A stretch of DNA of 33,415 bases from Methanoregula sp. UBA471 (GTDB taxonomy: Archaea; Halobacteriota; Methanomicrobia; Methanomicrobiales; Methanospirillaceae): assembly GCA_002495065.1 (NCBI GenBank), contig DADT01000008.1, positions 51,524 through 84,938 on the forward strand, written 5' to 3'. Shown piece after piece: positions 7,542 through 15,061 of this stretch. The stretch's first letter is position 1. Every line of letters begins with the position of its first letter. The notes beneath the pieces are model-generated. The model did not search any database, was not told where the DNA came from, and saw only the letters and a list, made by a program, of their open reading frames with translations. The translations under genes were made by a program, and so were the position numbers.

Positions 7542-7569
7542 CATCCAATGAACTGTAATGGTGAACACC

Positions 7570-8544
7570 ATGAATGCAAAAAGGAATTCATATGTTTTAG
7601 TCATCCTGAGCCTCGCCGCGGTATTCATGCTGGCGTTTGCTGCAGGCTGTACAGGCAATGGAACAACGACTACAGCAACAACGGTCCCGACTGCGACCCC
7701 CTCAGTTGCTGCAACCAGCCAGGTATCAGTATCAACCACACCTGCTCAGGTAACAACTACCGCCCCGGTCTCGACCGGCGAGAGACAGACCATCAAGATC
7801 AGTGGTTCAACAACAGTCCTGCCAATTGTCCAGAAAGCAGCCGACCAGTATATGGCAGCGCACCCGTACGCGGACATCCAGATATCCGGAGGCGGGTCCG
7901 GTGTTGGTATCCAGGCGATTGGTGCAAAGACTGTCGATATCGGTATGTCCTCCCGTGAAGTGACGACGGCGGAAAAGGCGAAATATCCCGCCTTTGTAAT
8001 TACTTCCGTCGCACAGGATGGTATTGCGGTCATTGTAAACCCTGCAAATGAGATCCCGTTCATTACGCTCGAGCAGATCAGGGATATCTATCTTGGTAAA
8101 ATTACGAAGTGGACCCAGATAACCGGTGCTAATGTTCCGGGAACCAACAACCAGATCGTGATCATCGGCCGTGACAGTGCGTCCGGTACCCGCTCCTATT
8201 TCGATGAATCCGTCCTGCTTAAAGCCACACCAACAAAGACTATGCTGGAAAAGAACTCCAATGGAGCCGTTCTTCAGACCGTGGCCCAGACTCCCGGTTC
8301 TGTCGGCTACGTTTCCATAGGTTTTGTAAGCGAGGATGTCAAATCCCTGCCAATCTGGTACAACGCCCAGAAGATTGTTGCACCAACGATCGATAATGTA
8401 AAATCCAAGACCTACCCGGTCTCCCGTGACCTGTACATCATTACCAACGGGCAGCCCACCGGACTTGCCGGTGACTTCACCGCCTACATCCTCAGCCCGG
8501 ACGGCCAGAAGATTGTGGCTGAAGAAGGCTACGTGACTATCTGA
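7570..8544 (+). CDS. pstS: phosphate-binding lipoprotein PstS
   Basis: This is the substrate-binding subunit of the Pst high-affinity phosphate ABC transporter, anchored outside the cell membrane. The 324-residue protein begins with a hydrophobic signal sequence ending FAAGC (Cys27), an archaeal lipobox, followed by a Thr-rich linker of about 40 residues. The mature part shows the PstS pattern: ISGSTTVLPI, SGGGSGVGIQAI, DIGMSSREV and GRDSASGTRSYF, which contribute phosphate-binding residues. The start at 7570 has GGTGA five bases upstream; an in-frame ATG at 7558 is less likely. It leads the pst operon and is divergent from the AbrB-PhoU regulator. Confidence 0.95.
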   Translation: MNAKRNSYVLVILSLAAVFMLAFAAGCTGNGTTTTATTVPTATPSVAATSQVSVSTTPAQVTTTAPVSTGERQTIKISGSTTVLPIVQKAADQYMAAHPYADIQISGGGSGVGIQAIGAKTVDIGMSSREVTTAEKAKYPAFVITSVAQDGIAVIVNPANEIPFITLEQIRDIYLGKITKWTQITGANVPGTNNQIVIIGRDSASGTRSYFDESVLLKATPTKTMLEKNSNGAVLQTVAQTPGSVGYVSIGFVSEDVKSLPIWYNAQKIVAPTIDNVKSKTYPVSRDLYIITNGQPTGLAGDFTAYILSPDGQKIVAEEGYVTI

Positions 8545-8594
8545 TCCAGACCGGCTAAAAGGAATACCATAATTTTTCTCGGGTTGAGAGGGGG

Positions 8595-10550
8595 GTGCAT
8601 GTCTTGAAAAAAATGAATGGTGCCTTGAGCACCTCAACCGGCACTTCCCGCTTCTCATTCGTCAAAGAACGGGCGATTAAAACCCTGTTCTTCTGCACAG
8701 CATCATTAGCAGTCGTCGTTGTTACATTCATTCTTCTTTTCCTGTTACGGGACGGTTATCCGGTATTTACAGACGTCGGGATTATCCCCTTCCTCTTCGG
8801 GGATACCTGGGCCCCGACCGCGGTGGAACCCTTGTATGGGATCTTTCCGCTTATTGTCGGTACACTCCTCGTCACCATCGGGGCAATAGTATTTGCCGTC
8901 CCGCTCTCCATCGGCTGTGCAATTTATGTCTCGGAGCTCGCATCGCCGCGGGTAAAAAACGTGCTCAAACCGGCCATCGAACTCCTTGCAGGTATCCCTT
9001 CCGTAGTCTACGGTTTTTTTGGTCTTATTGTGCTGACCGACTTCATCCGTGTATCTTTTAATATCCCGACCGGTGAGACCTGGCTTGCTGCCTCGATCCT
9101 TCTTGGCATCATGGCCCTGCCCACCATTATCAGCGTTTCAGAGGATGCCATCAGTGCCGTTCCCCGCGAGTTCAAGGAAGGTTCTCTTGCGATTGGGGCA
9201 ACCCGGTGGCAGACGATCAGCAAGGTCATTGTCCCGGCAGCCATTTCCGGCATCGCTGCTGCAATTATCCTTGGTATCGGCAGGGCAATCGGTGAGACCA
9301 TGGCAGTTATGATGGTTGCCGGTAATGCGGCAGTCATCCCGGATCCCATCTGGAATGTTCTTTCTCCCATCCGGACCCTAACCGCAACACTGGGTATTGA
9401 AATGGGGGAAGTATCTGTTGGCGGTGAGCACTACAGTGCCTTGTTTGGTATTGCCGTGGTCCTGCTCATCATTACCCTCATCATCAATCTTTCAGCGGTT
9501 GCGATTCTGCGCCACCTGAAAGAGGGTCAGGTTGGACGTTCAGATCGTAAATCCTTCATCCCGGCTTCCCTGCAGGAACCATTCAAACGGATCGTGATGA
9601 TTATCCTGATTGCAGGCCTGGTATTATTCCTGTTCACCGCTGCACCGTGGTATCTCGCTGTTGCGATCGTGCTTGGCGCAGGTGCGTGGTACTTTGGGAG
9701 GGATCGGCTCTCAGGAAAGCAGATCGAGATGATCTCATTTGGTTTTATCATTGCTGCAGCTGTCACCGTGGTTGCCATTCTCGTTATTATCCTTGGGTAT
9801 ATCATCGTTAACGGGTTTCCCGCGCTCTCCTGGGATTTCCTGACCCAGCCCCCCAGGGACCTCGGGCGTGCCGGGGGCATCTTCCCTGCCATCGTCGGGA
9901 CGCTGTACCTGGTTGCCGGTGCAATTCTCATCGCGCTTCCACTCGGTGTGGGAGCCGCAATCTATCTCGTGGAATACACCAGGGAAGGACGCATCACCCG
10001 GCTCATCAGGACCGGTGTTGACCTGCTCAACGGCACGCCTTCCATTGTCTTTGGGTTGTTCGGGTTTGCCTTCATCGTTCTTTTCCTGAGTGTCGGTGTG
10101 TCGTTGCTGGCCGGGCAGATCACTCTTGCACTGATGATCCTGCCAACCGTCATCCGCACAACCGAAGAATCATTGAAAACCATCCCGCAGACATTCCGCG
10201 AAGGCAGTCTCGCACTGGGCGCAACCCGGTGGCAGACGATCAGCAAGGTAGTCCTTCCACCTGCAGTCCCGGGTATTGTTACCGGGGCGATCCTCTGTAT
10301 CGGGAGAGCTGCCGGAGAGACCGCTCCGATCATGTTCACAGCAGTCGTCTTCTCATCACGATTCCTTCCCACCTCCGAATTCCAGCCGGTCATGGCGCTC
10401 CCGTACCATCTTTTCATCCTGGCAACCAATGTGCCCGGTGCAGCGACCAACCAGTACGGGACCGCACTGGTACTTTTAGCCCTTGTTGTAGGAATGTATG
10501 GGATCGCAATTATCATACGAACTCATTTCCAGAAAAAATCCCTGGGATAA
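8595..10550 (+). CDS. pstCA: fused phosphate ABC permease PstC-PstA
   Basis: This single 651-residue frame contains both membrane subunits of the Pst transporter, normally two proteins. Residues 30-310 match PstC, with the coupling loop EGSLAIGATRWQTISKVIVP at about 195-214. Residues 380-645 match PstA, with EGSLALGATRWQTISKVVLP at about 536-555. Between them, residues 311-380 form a linker with extra hydrophobic helices. No stop codon or restart site separates the halves. The start is GTG 8595, TTG 8604 or ATG 8613; a GAGAGGGGGG purine run precedes all three, so the exact start is unsure. The gene follows pstS by 50 bases and precedes pstB by 3, clearly one operon. The fused protein would supply both halves of the channel in a fixed 1:1 ratio. 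Confidence 0.93.
   Translation: MHVLKKMNGALSTSTGTSRFSFVKERAIKTLFFCTASLAVVVVTFILLFLLRDGYPVFTDVGIIPFLFGDTWAPTAVEPLYGIFPLIVGTLLVTIGAIVFAVPLSIGCAIYVSELASPRVKNVLKPAIELLAGIPSVVYGFFGLIVLTDFIRVSFNIPTGETWLAASILLGIMALPTIISVSEDAISAVPREFKEGSLAIGATRWQTISKVIVPAAISGIAAAIILGIGRAIGETMAVMMVAGNAAVIPDPIWNVLSPIRTLTATLGIEMGEVSVGGEHYSALFGIAVVLLIITLIINLSAVAILRHLKEGQVGRSDRKSFIPASLQEPFKRIVMIILIAGLVLFLFTAAPWYLAVAIVLGAGAWYFGRDRLSGKQIEMISFGFIIAAAVTVVAILVIILGYIIVNGFPALSWDFLTQPPRDLGRAGGIFPAIVGTLYLVAGAILIALPLGVGAAIYLVEYTREGRITRLIRTGVDLLNGTPSIVFGLFGFAFIVLFLSVGVSLLAGQITLALMILPTVIRTTEESLKTIPQTFREGSLALGATRWQTISKVVLPPAVPGIVTGAILCIGRAAGETAPIMFTAVVFSSRFLPTSEFQPVMALPYHLFILATNVPGAATNQYGTALVLLALVVGMYGIAIIIRTHFQKKSLG
9198..9226 (+). 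repeat. 29-base internal repeat, first copy (PstC half)
   Basis: A 29-base stretch starting GCAACCCGGTGGCAGACGAT is identical to the one at 10221-10249. It encodes the coupling-loop peptide ATRWQTISK that contacts the ATPase. Confidence 0.85.
10221..10249 (+). repeat. 29-base internal repeat, second copy (PstA half)
   Basis: This is the second copy of the 29-base identical stretch, in the same frame and at the equivalent place of the PstA half, while the flanking DNA has diverged. Confidence 0.85.
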
Positions 10551-10553
10551 ACC

Positions 10554-11315
10554 ATGTCTGAATCTGCCATCATCACAACAAATAACGTAAACCTCTGGTA
10601 TAACGGGAAACGTGCACTCGAATCTGTCTCCATAAAGATCCCGAGGAACAAGGTAACAGCCCTGATCGGTCCTTCCGGCTGTGGGAAGTCAACCCTGCTC
10701 CGCTGCTTCAACCGCCTGAATGATCTCATTGACCATGTAAAAATCACCGGTGAGATCACGCTCGATGATAAGAATATCCAGGAATCAGGTACTGATGTGG
10801 TGGTGCTCAGAAAAAAGGTGGGGATGGTATTCCAGAAGCCAAATCCCTTCCCCAAATCCATTTACGAGAATGTGGCGTATGGTCCCCGGGTTCATGGGGT
10901 AAAGGACAAAGCAGAGCTCGATACAATCGTTGAACATAGCCTGCGTCATGCGGCGATATGGGAAGAGGTGAAAGATCGCCTGGATGATTCAGCGCTCGGG
11001 CTATCAGGAGGACAGCAGCAGCGTCTTTGTATTGCCCGCACCCTGGCAGTTGAACCGGAAGTCATCCTTATGGACGAGCCCTGTTCAGCACTTGATCCTA
11101 TTGCAACTGCAAAGATCGAGAACCTGATCGATTTACTCAAGAAGGACTATACGGTCATCATCGTCACCCATAATATGCAGCAGGCTGCCCGGGTGAGCGA
11201 TTATACCGGTTTCATGTACCTCGGAAAATTGATTGAATGCGGAAAAACCGTGCAGATCTTTGAACATCCGCAAGAGGAGCTGACAGAGAATTACATAACC
11301 GGACGATTCGGGTAG
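10554..11315 (+). CDS. pstB: phosphate ABC transporter ATPase PstB (first copy)
   Basis: This 253-residue ATPase powers the Pst transporter. Walker A is GPSGCGKST (near residue 37), the signature is LSGGQQQR, Walker B is VILMDEP followed by CSALDP, and the switch His is in VTHNMQQA. The length is standard for PstB. It starts three bases after the pstCA stop and is followed ten bases later by phoU, so it is co-transcribed. A second, closely similar copy lies at 13430-14191; the two share long identical blocks, for instance around Walker A and the signature motif, and the C-terminal ENYITGRFG. Confidence 0.96.
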   Translation: MSESAIITTNNVNLWYNGKRALESVSIKIPRNKVTALIGPSGCGKSTLLRCFNRLNDLIDHVKITGEITLDDKNIQESGTDVVVLRKKVGMVFQKPNPFPKSIYENVAYGPRVHGVKDKAELDTIVEHSLRHAAIWEEVKDRLDDSALGLSGGQQQRLCIARTLAVEPEVILMDEPCSALDPIATAKIENLIDLLKKDYTVIIVTHNMQQAARVSDYTGFMYLGKLIECGKTVQIFEHPQEELTENYITGRFG

Positions 11316-11324
11316 GAGCACAAT

Positions 11325-11975
11325 ATGACTGATAAATTTCATGCGGAACTTAAAAACCTCAAAGCCGAAACCCTGGAGATGGCTCATCTCGGTCGGTTCA
11401 TGCTCCGGACGGCTGTTGACGCGCTCATCCGCCAGGACAACGAACTCGCATCTTCGGTGGTTGCACGAAAAGAAGAGATCCATGAAATGGAGGTCCGTAT
11501 TGAAGAGCACTGTTACCATCTCATCGCCCTGTACCAGCCGATGGCGAAAGATATGCGGACTATTGCCTGCACACTCAAGGTGATTACGGCATCACTCCGT
11601 ATCGGGCGGTATGGCAAGGTTATTGCAAAGATTGTGGAAAAAATTTCAGACCAGCCGCACATCGCGAACCTCATGACCATCCCTCATATGGCCGATCTGG
11701 TGATCGAAATGATAGATGATTCGATCGAGGCGTACGAGAAAGACTCTGTCGCAGGAATTTCAGATTTTTCCCTTCGGGATGACACCATAGATTCCCTGCG
11801 TCAGTCAATCTTCCGCGAAGGCATCACGTACATGATGGAAGATCCAAAGAGTATCACGCGCTGCACCAACTATATCCTTGTTGCCCGGTATCTCGAACGT
11901 TGTGCCGACCATGCCTGTAAAATCGCGGAAAATGTGTATTATATGAACACCGGTGAGCGTATCGAAATCCACTGA
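11325..11975 (+). CDS. phoU: PhoU phosphate-signalling protein (first copy)
   Basis: This 216-residue all-helical protein is a standard two-repeat PhoU, a cytoplasmic regulator that represses Pst activity or signalling when phosphate is plentiful. It contains YQPMAKDMRTIACTLKV in the first repeat and RYLERCADHACKIAENVYY in the second, with the acidic and His residues that bind metal in this family. The spacing of 9 bases from pstB fits a co-transcribed PstB-PhoU pair. It differs from the other copy (14201-14851) more than the PstB copies differ from each other, so its partner or response may have diverged. Confidence 0.94.
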   Translation: MTDKFHAELKNLKAETLEMAHLGRFMLRTAVDALIRQDNELASSVVARKEEIHEMEVRIEEHCYHLIALYQPMAKDMRTIACTLKVITASLRIGRYGKVIAKIVEKISDQPHIANLMTIPHMADLVIEMIDDSIEAYEKDSVAGISDFSLRDDTIDSLRQSIFREGITYMMEDPKSITRCTNYILVARYLERCADHACKIAENVYYMNTGERIEIH

Positions 11976-11998
11976 ACTCCGGATCAAGGGAGAGGATT

Positions 11999-12469
11999 AT
12001 GAAAAAGAAGACCGTGCTCTTTATCTGTTCGTTCAATTCGGTCAGGTCGCAGATGGCAGAAGGCTTTCTCAAAGCCCGCTGCAAGGACCACTATACGGTA
12101 TTCTCTGCCGGCATCGCACCGGCAGGATTGAACCCTTACGCCGTTGCGGTGATGAAAGAAGCGGGAATCGACATCTCGACACAGAAGTCCAAGCAAATTG
12201 CTCAATTCCGCGGTACCAGGTTCGATTTTGTCATCACCCTGTGCGACCGGGCAAAGAAGGCGGTGCCAAAATCTCTCCCTAAGGGAGAGACGATCATTCA
12301 CCATGGGTTTGTAAGCCCTTCGGATATCCATGAGAACAAGGAGCAGATTCTTGAGGATTTCCGAACTCTCCGGGATGATATCGATGCATGGCTCACCGCA
12401 ATCTTCCCGGATTGTCCTGAAAACCGGAGAGATACAGGGGTCCTCAGACATGACGGAACATCTTCGTGA
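11999..12469 (+). CDS. ArsC/LMW-phosphatase family protein lacking one resolving Cys
   Basis: This 156-residue protein has the low-molecular-weight phosphatase fold shared by thioredoxin-coupled arsenate reductases. The P-loop is CSFNSVRS (Cys10, CX5R). By the ArsC catalytic scheme Cys10 attacks arsenate, then Cys82 and Cys89 relay the disulfide. Here Cys82 is present in LCDRAKKAV but residue 89 is Val, so the standard triple-Cys cycle is incomplete. The C-terminus after about residue 135 is extended. GATTATG follows an AGGGAGAGG ribosome binding site. It lies 23 bases after phoU, inside the pst operon, so it may act on phosphate or arsenate brought in by Pst. It could be a phosphatase or a glutathione-like-thiol-dependent reductase instead; the substrate is not proven. 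Confidence 0.83.
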   Translation: MKKKTVLFICSFNSVRSQMAEGFLKARCKDHYTVFSAGIAPAGLNPYAVAVMKEAGIDISTQKSKQIAQFRGTRFDFVITLCDRAKKAVPKSLPKGETIIHHGFVSPSDIHENKEQILEDFRTLRDDIDAWLTAIFPDCPENRRDTGVLRHDGTSS

Positions 12470-12981
12470 GAGGAGTGCATACAATCCCGTCAATGAGAAC
12501 GGTGAGGGTACGCTGAAAAAACCCCGTGTTCTCTTCATCTGTACCCCACAATTCGGCCCGATCCCAGATGGCAGAGGGATACCTCCGTAAGCATTATGGT
12601 GACCTGTTTGAGGCGGGGAGTGCAGGGACCGGGGTGCGAACCGTACACCCGCTTGCGGTTCTCGTAATGGATGAGATTGGTATCGATATCTCCGGGTACC
12701 GCTCCAAGCTCATCGATGAATTCTTTGATCAGGGAGCGGATATCGTCGTCACCGTCTGTGACAGCGTTACCAATGCCTGCCCGTTCTTCCCGGGTGCAAA
12801 AACGGTACTTCACGCCGGTTTTCCTGACCCGTCAGCCTGTACGGGAAGCCCCGATGAATGTTTCCTGCAGTTCCGGCAGGTGAGGGATGCTATCATTGCG
12901 TGGATCGATACAACACTCGTTCCGGCATATGGAAAAAAGGAACGTGTTCGTGAGGTTCTGCGATCTCGACCGCACATGTGA
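12450..12981 (+). pseudogene. arsC: arsenate reductase ArsC-like gene with one-base frameshift
   Basis: Two overlapping frames together give a complete ArsC. The first, from the ATG at 12450, reads to PRVLFICT, including the P-loop Cys. It then goes out of phase at the C-run 12544-12547. The second frame continues HNSARSQMAEGYL to the stop at 12981. Removing one C restores the CX5R P-loop as CTHNSARS, exactly the expected spacing. The second frame has both later cysteines in VCDSVTNACP, so the restored protein would be a full thioredoxin-coupled type. As sequenced, the second frame alone lacks the catalytic Cys and would be inactive. The extra base may be real decay or a homopolymer sequencing error. 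The 5' end overlaps the preceding gene by 20 bases. Confidence 0.82.
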
Positions 12982-13001
12982 TACGTGATGAGGTGGATAT
13001 G

Positions 13002-13199
13002 ATGCGTTTTCTCGAAGAGAAAAATATTTTATTGCGTGCCCCGGTTATACAGCCATCATGGAATCACACGGAGAGTGTGCCGATGCACCCCGATGATTAC
13101 AAGGCACACCTTGCCTGGATCACAGCCAAACGGTTGCACGAGCTGGTACTGAAGGAAACGTTTCCGGAAAAATCCATATATCGCCGGATTATCGGATAA
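13002..13199 (+). CDS. small hypothetical protein in the pst cluster
   Basis: I do not recognise this family. The protein is about 65 residues, soluble, without Cys pairs or membrane segments, and ends SIYRRIIG. It has a basic, helical C-terminal part (ITAKRLHELVLKETFPEK). GAGGTGG at 12990-12996 favours the ATG at 13002; ATG 12999 and GTG 12978 are also in frame. It starts about 20 bases after the arsC-like stop, so it is probably in the same transcript. Codon use is like that of its neighbours. It may be a small partner of the ArsC or PhoU proteins, but this is only by position. Confidence 0.55.
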   Translation: MRFLEEKNILLRAPVIQPSWNHTESVPMHPDDYKAHLAWITAKRLHELVLKETFPEKSIYRRIIG

Positions 13200-13317
13200 T
13201 GGGTTCCGCGAATCCTGGTGCTGAAAAACGGGTAAATCGGGAAAACGATTCGGGACCACTCCTGGTGGATTTGGTCATTATTAAACATGTCAGGGATCGA
13301 TGTTACCTGATCACCTG

Positions 13318-13330
13318 TTTTATATATTTT
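13318..13330 (+). promoter_or_regulatory. TATA-like box before the second pst module
   Basis: TTTTATATATTTT lies about 29-41 bases before the ATG of the small leader frame at 13359. It suggests that the second pstB-phoU pair has its own promoter. Confidence 0.55.
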
Positions 13331-13358
13331 CCAAAAAAGAATCTGGTAGACTGACTTC

Positions 13359-13433
13359 ATGGTTTTTACTGAGTATTCCGTGTCGATCGTGGTGAGCAGG
13401 TATTTCCAGAAAGAACTGCGGGGGATACTATGA
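13359..13433 (+). pseudogene. relic of a PstA C-terminus, now a 24-codon leader frame
   Basis: This 24-codon frame with its own ATG ends in a TGA that overlaps the ATG of pstB2 (ATGA). Its C-terminal 17 residues, YSVSIVVSRYFQKELRG, line up without gaps with the last 17 residues of the fused permease, YGIAIIIRTHFQKKSLG, sharing Tyr, Ile, Phe-Gln-Lys and the final Gly, plus several conservative changes. The position directly before pstB matches the native order pstA-pstB. I infer that a pstA once preceded pstB2 and only its tail survives. With a TATA-like box just upstream, the frame could now act as a translated leader coupled to pstB2. Confidence 0.6.
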
Positions 13434-14191
13434 CCTCAGAACCGATCATTTCAACCAATGACCTTAACCTCTGGTACCATGATACCCATGCACTCCAGTC
13501 GATTTCCATGACTATATCAAAGAACCAAGTGACGGCTCTCATTGGTCCCTCCGGCTGCGGGAAATCAACCCTGCTCCGATGTTTCAATCGTCTGAACGAT
13601 CTCATTGACTGTGTAAAGATCCGCGGGGAGATCCTGCTGGATAATGAGAACATCCATGCGGCAGGAACTGATGTGGTCATGCTCCGGAAAAAAGTGGGGA
13701 TGGTATTCCAGAAACCCAATCCCTTTCCCAAATCCGTGTACGAGAACGTTGCGTACGGTCCGCGTGTCCATGGGATAAAGAACAAGGGTGAACTGGACAG
13801 CATTGTTGAGCAGAGCCTTCGTGATGCTGCGCTCTGGGATGAGGTACGGGACCGGCTGCACGACTCCGCTCTCGGTCTCTCCGGTGGACAACAACAGCGT
13901 CTTTGTATTGCGAGGACACTCGCAGTCGAGCCGAAAGTCATTCTGATGGACGAACCCTGCTCCGCTCTTGACCCGATCGCAACAGCAAAGATAGAGAAGC
14001 TGATCGATGCACTCAAACAAGACTATACGGTGATCATTGTCACGCATAATATGCAGCAGGCCGCCCGCGTCAGCAATTATACAGGGTTTATGTACCTGGG
14101 TAAACTTATTGAATTCGGGCAGACCAACCAGATCTTCGAGAATCCCCGTGAAGACCTTACGGAAAATTATATTACAGGACGATTCGGGTAG
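13430..14191 (+). CDS. pstB: phosphate ABC transporter ATPase PstB (second copy)
   Basis: This 253-residue PstB has the same length and motifs as the first copy: GPSGCGKST, LSGGQQQR, VILMDEP with CSALDP, and VTHNMQQA. By eye the two proteins are roughly 80% identical, with differences gathered near the N-terminus, around the residues after DLID, and in the helical domain. No permease gene accompanies this copy, so it must either serve the fused PstCA or have a regulatory role. Its start overlaps the stop of the pstA relic, and it ends nine bases before phoU2. Confidence 0.95.
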   Translation: MTSEPIISTNDLNLWYHDTHALQSISMTISKNQVTALIGPSGCGKSTLLRCFNRLNDLIDCVKIRGEILLDNENIHAAGTDVVMLRKKVGMVFQKPNPFPKSVYENVAYGPRVHGIKNKGELDSIVEQSLRDAALWDEVRDRLHDSALGLSGGQQQRLCIARTLAVEPKVILMDEPCSALDPIATAKIEKLIDALKQDYTVIIVTHNMQQAARVSNYTGFMYLGKLIEFGQTNQIFENPREDLTENYITGRFG

Positions 14192-14200
14192 GTGGACAGG

Positions 14201-14851
14201 ATGTCAGATAAATTTCATACGGAACTGAACAGGCTCAAACAGGATACAACAGAGATGGCGCAGTTTGCGCGGGATATGCTCCGTGAATCGCTGGATGCAC
14301 TGTTCAATCAGGACACTGAAAAAGCACTTCAGGTTTATTCAAGGAAGAAACATATCCGTGATGTTACGATTGCCCTGGAGGACCGCACCTACCAGTTGAT
14401 CGCCCTGTACCAGCCGATGGCAAAGGATATGCGACTGATTGCCTGCACCCTCAAGATGATCACAGCTGCTGAACGCATCGGAAGGTACGGGAAGGATATT
14501 GCAGATATGGTCAAGGACCTCAGGGATCAGCCCGATTTTCCCCAACGGCTTCCTATACCGCATATGGCAGACCTGGTACTCGGCATGATCGACGATGTAA
14601 TCGTTGCGTATAAGACCGAAAATCTTGATCCTATCAAAAATTTTACTTCCCGGGATGATACGGTCGACGCTCTGTGGCTTTCAATATTACGGGAGATGCT
14701 TACCTTCATGATGGAGAATCCCCAGACCATCACCCGCAGCGCCTATTATATCATGGTAGCCCGTTATCTTGAACGATCCGGAGACCATGCCTGTAAGATG
14801 GCAGAAAATATTCACTATATGATTACCGGGGAATGGATCGAGATCGAATAA
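14201..14851 (+). CDS. phoU: PhoU phosphate-signalling protein (second copy)
   Basis: This 216-residue PhoU pairs with the second PstB. It keeps YQPMAKDMRLIACTLKM in the first repeat and RYLERSGDHACKMAENIHY in the second, the metal-binding type of PhoU helix. The ATG at 14201 has AGGTGG five bases upstream; a GTG at 14192 is in frame but would lie within that site. The equivalent first copy starts with the same M(T/S)DKFH peptide, which supports this start. The stop codon is followed by TAATAAAAAG and then a GC-rich hairpin at 14927. Confidence 0.94.
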   Translation: MSDKFHTELNRLKQDTTEMAQFARDMLRESLDALFNQDTEKALQVYSRKKHIRDVTIALEDRTYQLIALYQPMAKDMRLIACTLKMITAAERIGRYGKDIADMVKDLRDQPDFPQRLPIPHMADLVLGMIDDVIVAYKTENLDPIKNFTSRDDTVDALWLSILREMLTFMMENPQTITRSAYYIMVARYLERSGDHACKMAENIHYMITGEWIEIE

Positions 14852-14926
14852 TAAAAAGCCCCGTCTGAACGCGTGATGGAAGAAAACTCACTCTATTCTC
14901 CCAGGTGGCGGGTAACCTTTCTGAAT

Positions 14927-14965
14927 GCCCCGGACAGACTTATGTCTACAGTCAGGAACCGGGGC
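14927..14965. other. GC-rich inverted repeat with a nested stem
   Basis: GCCCCGG at 14927-14933 pairs with CCGGGGC at 14959-14965. Inside lies a smaller AGAC-TTAT-GTCT stem-loop. The structure sits 75 bases after phoU2, in a stretch with only a weak 62-codon open frame. It may be a transcript 3' structure. There is no T-run. Confidence 0.4.
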
Positions 14966-15061
14966 GATGCGAAACATCCTGATGCATCCATGGAGGATGT
15001 CGCCTGTCAGCATCGGGTAATTGGCTTTGAAAAAGACGAAGACGGGATACTACCCGGATAG

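Noticed and set aside
7182..7958. 258-codon plus-strand open frame
   Set aside because: It overlaps both the AbrB-PhoU and PstS genes in other frames; a shadow of real coding DNA.
14876..15061. 62-codon open frame between phoU2 and DUF47
   Set aside because: Weak start, no ribosome binding site, no recognisable family, and a strong hairpin lies inside it.
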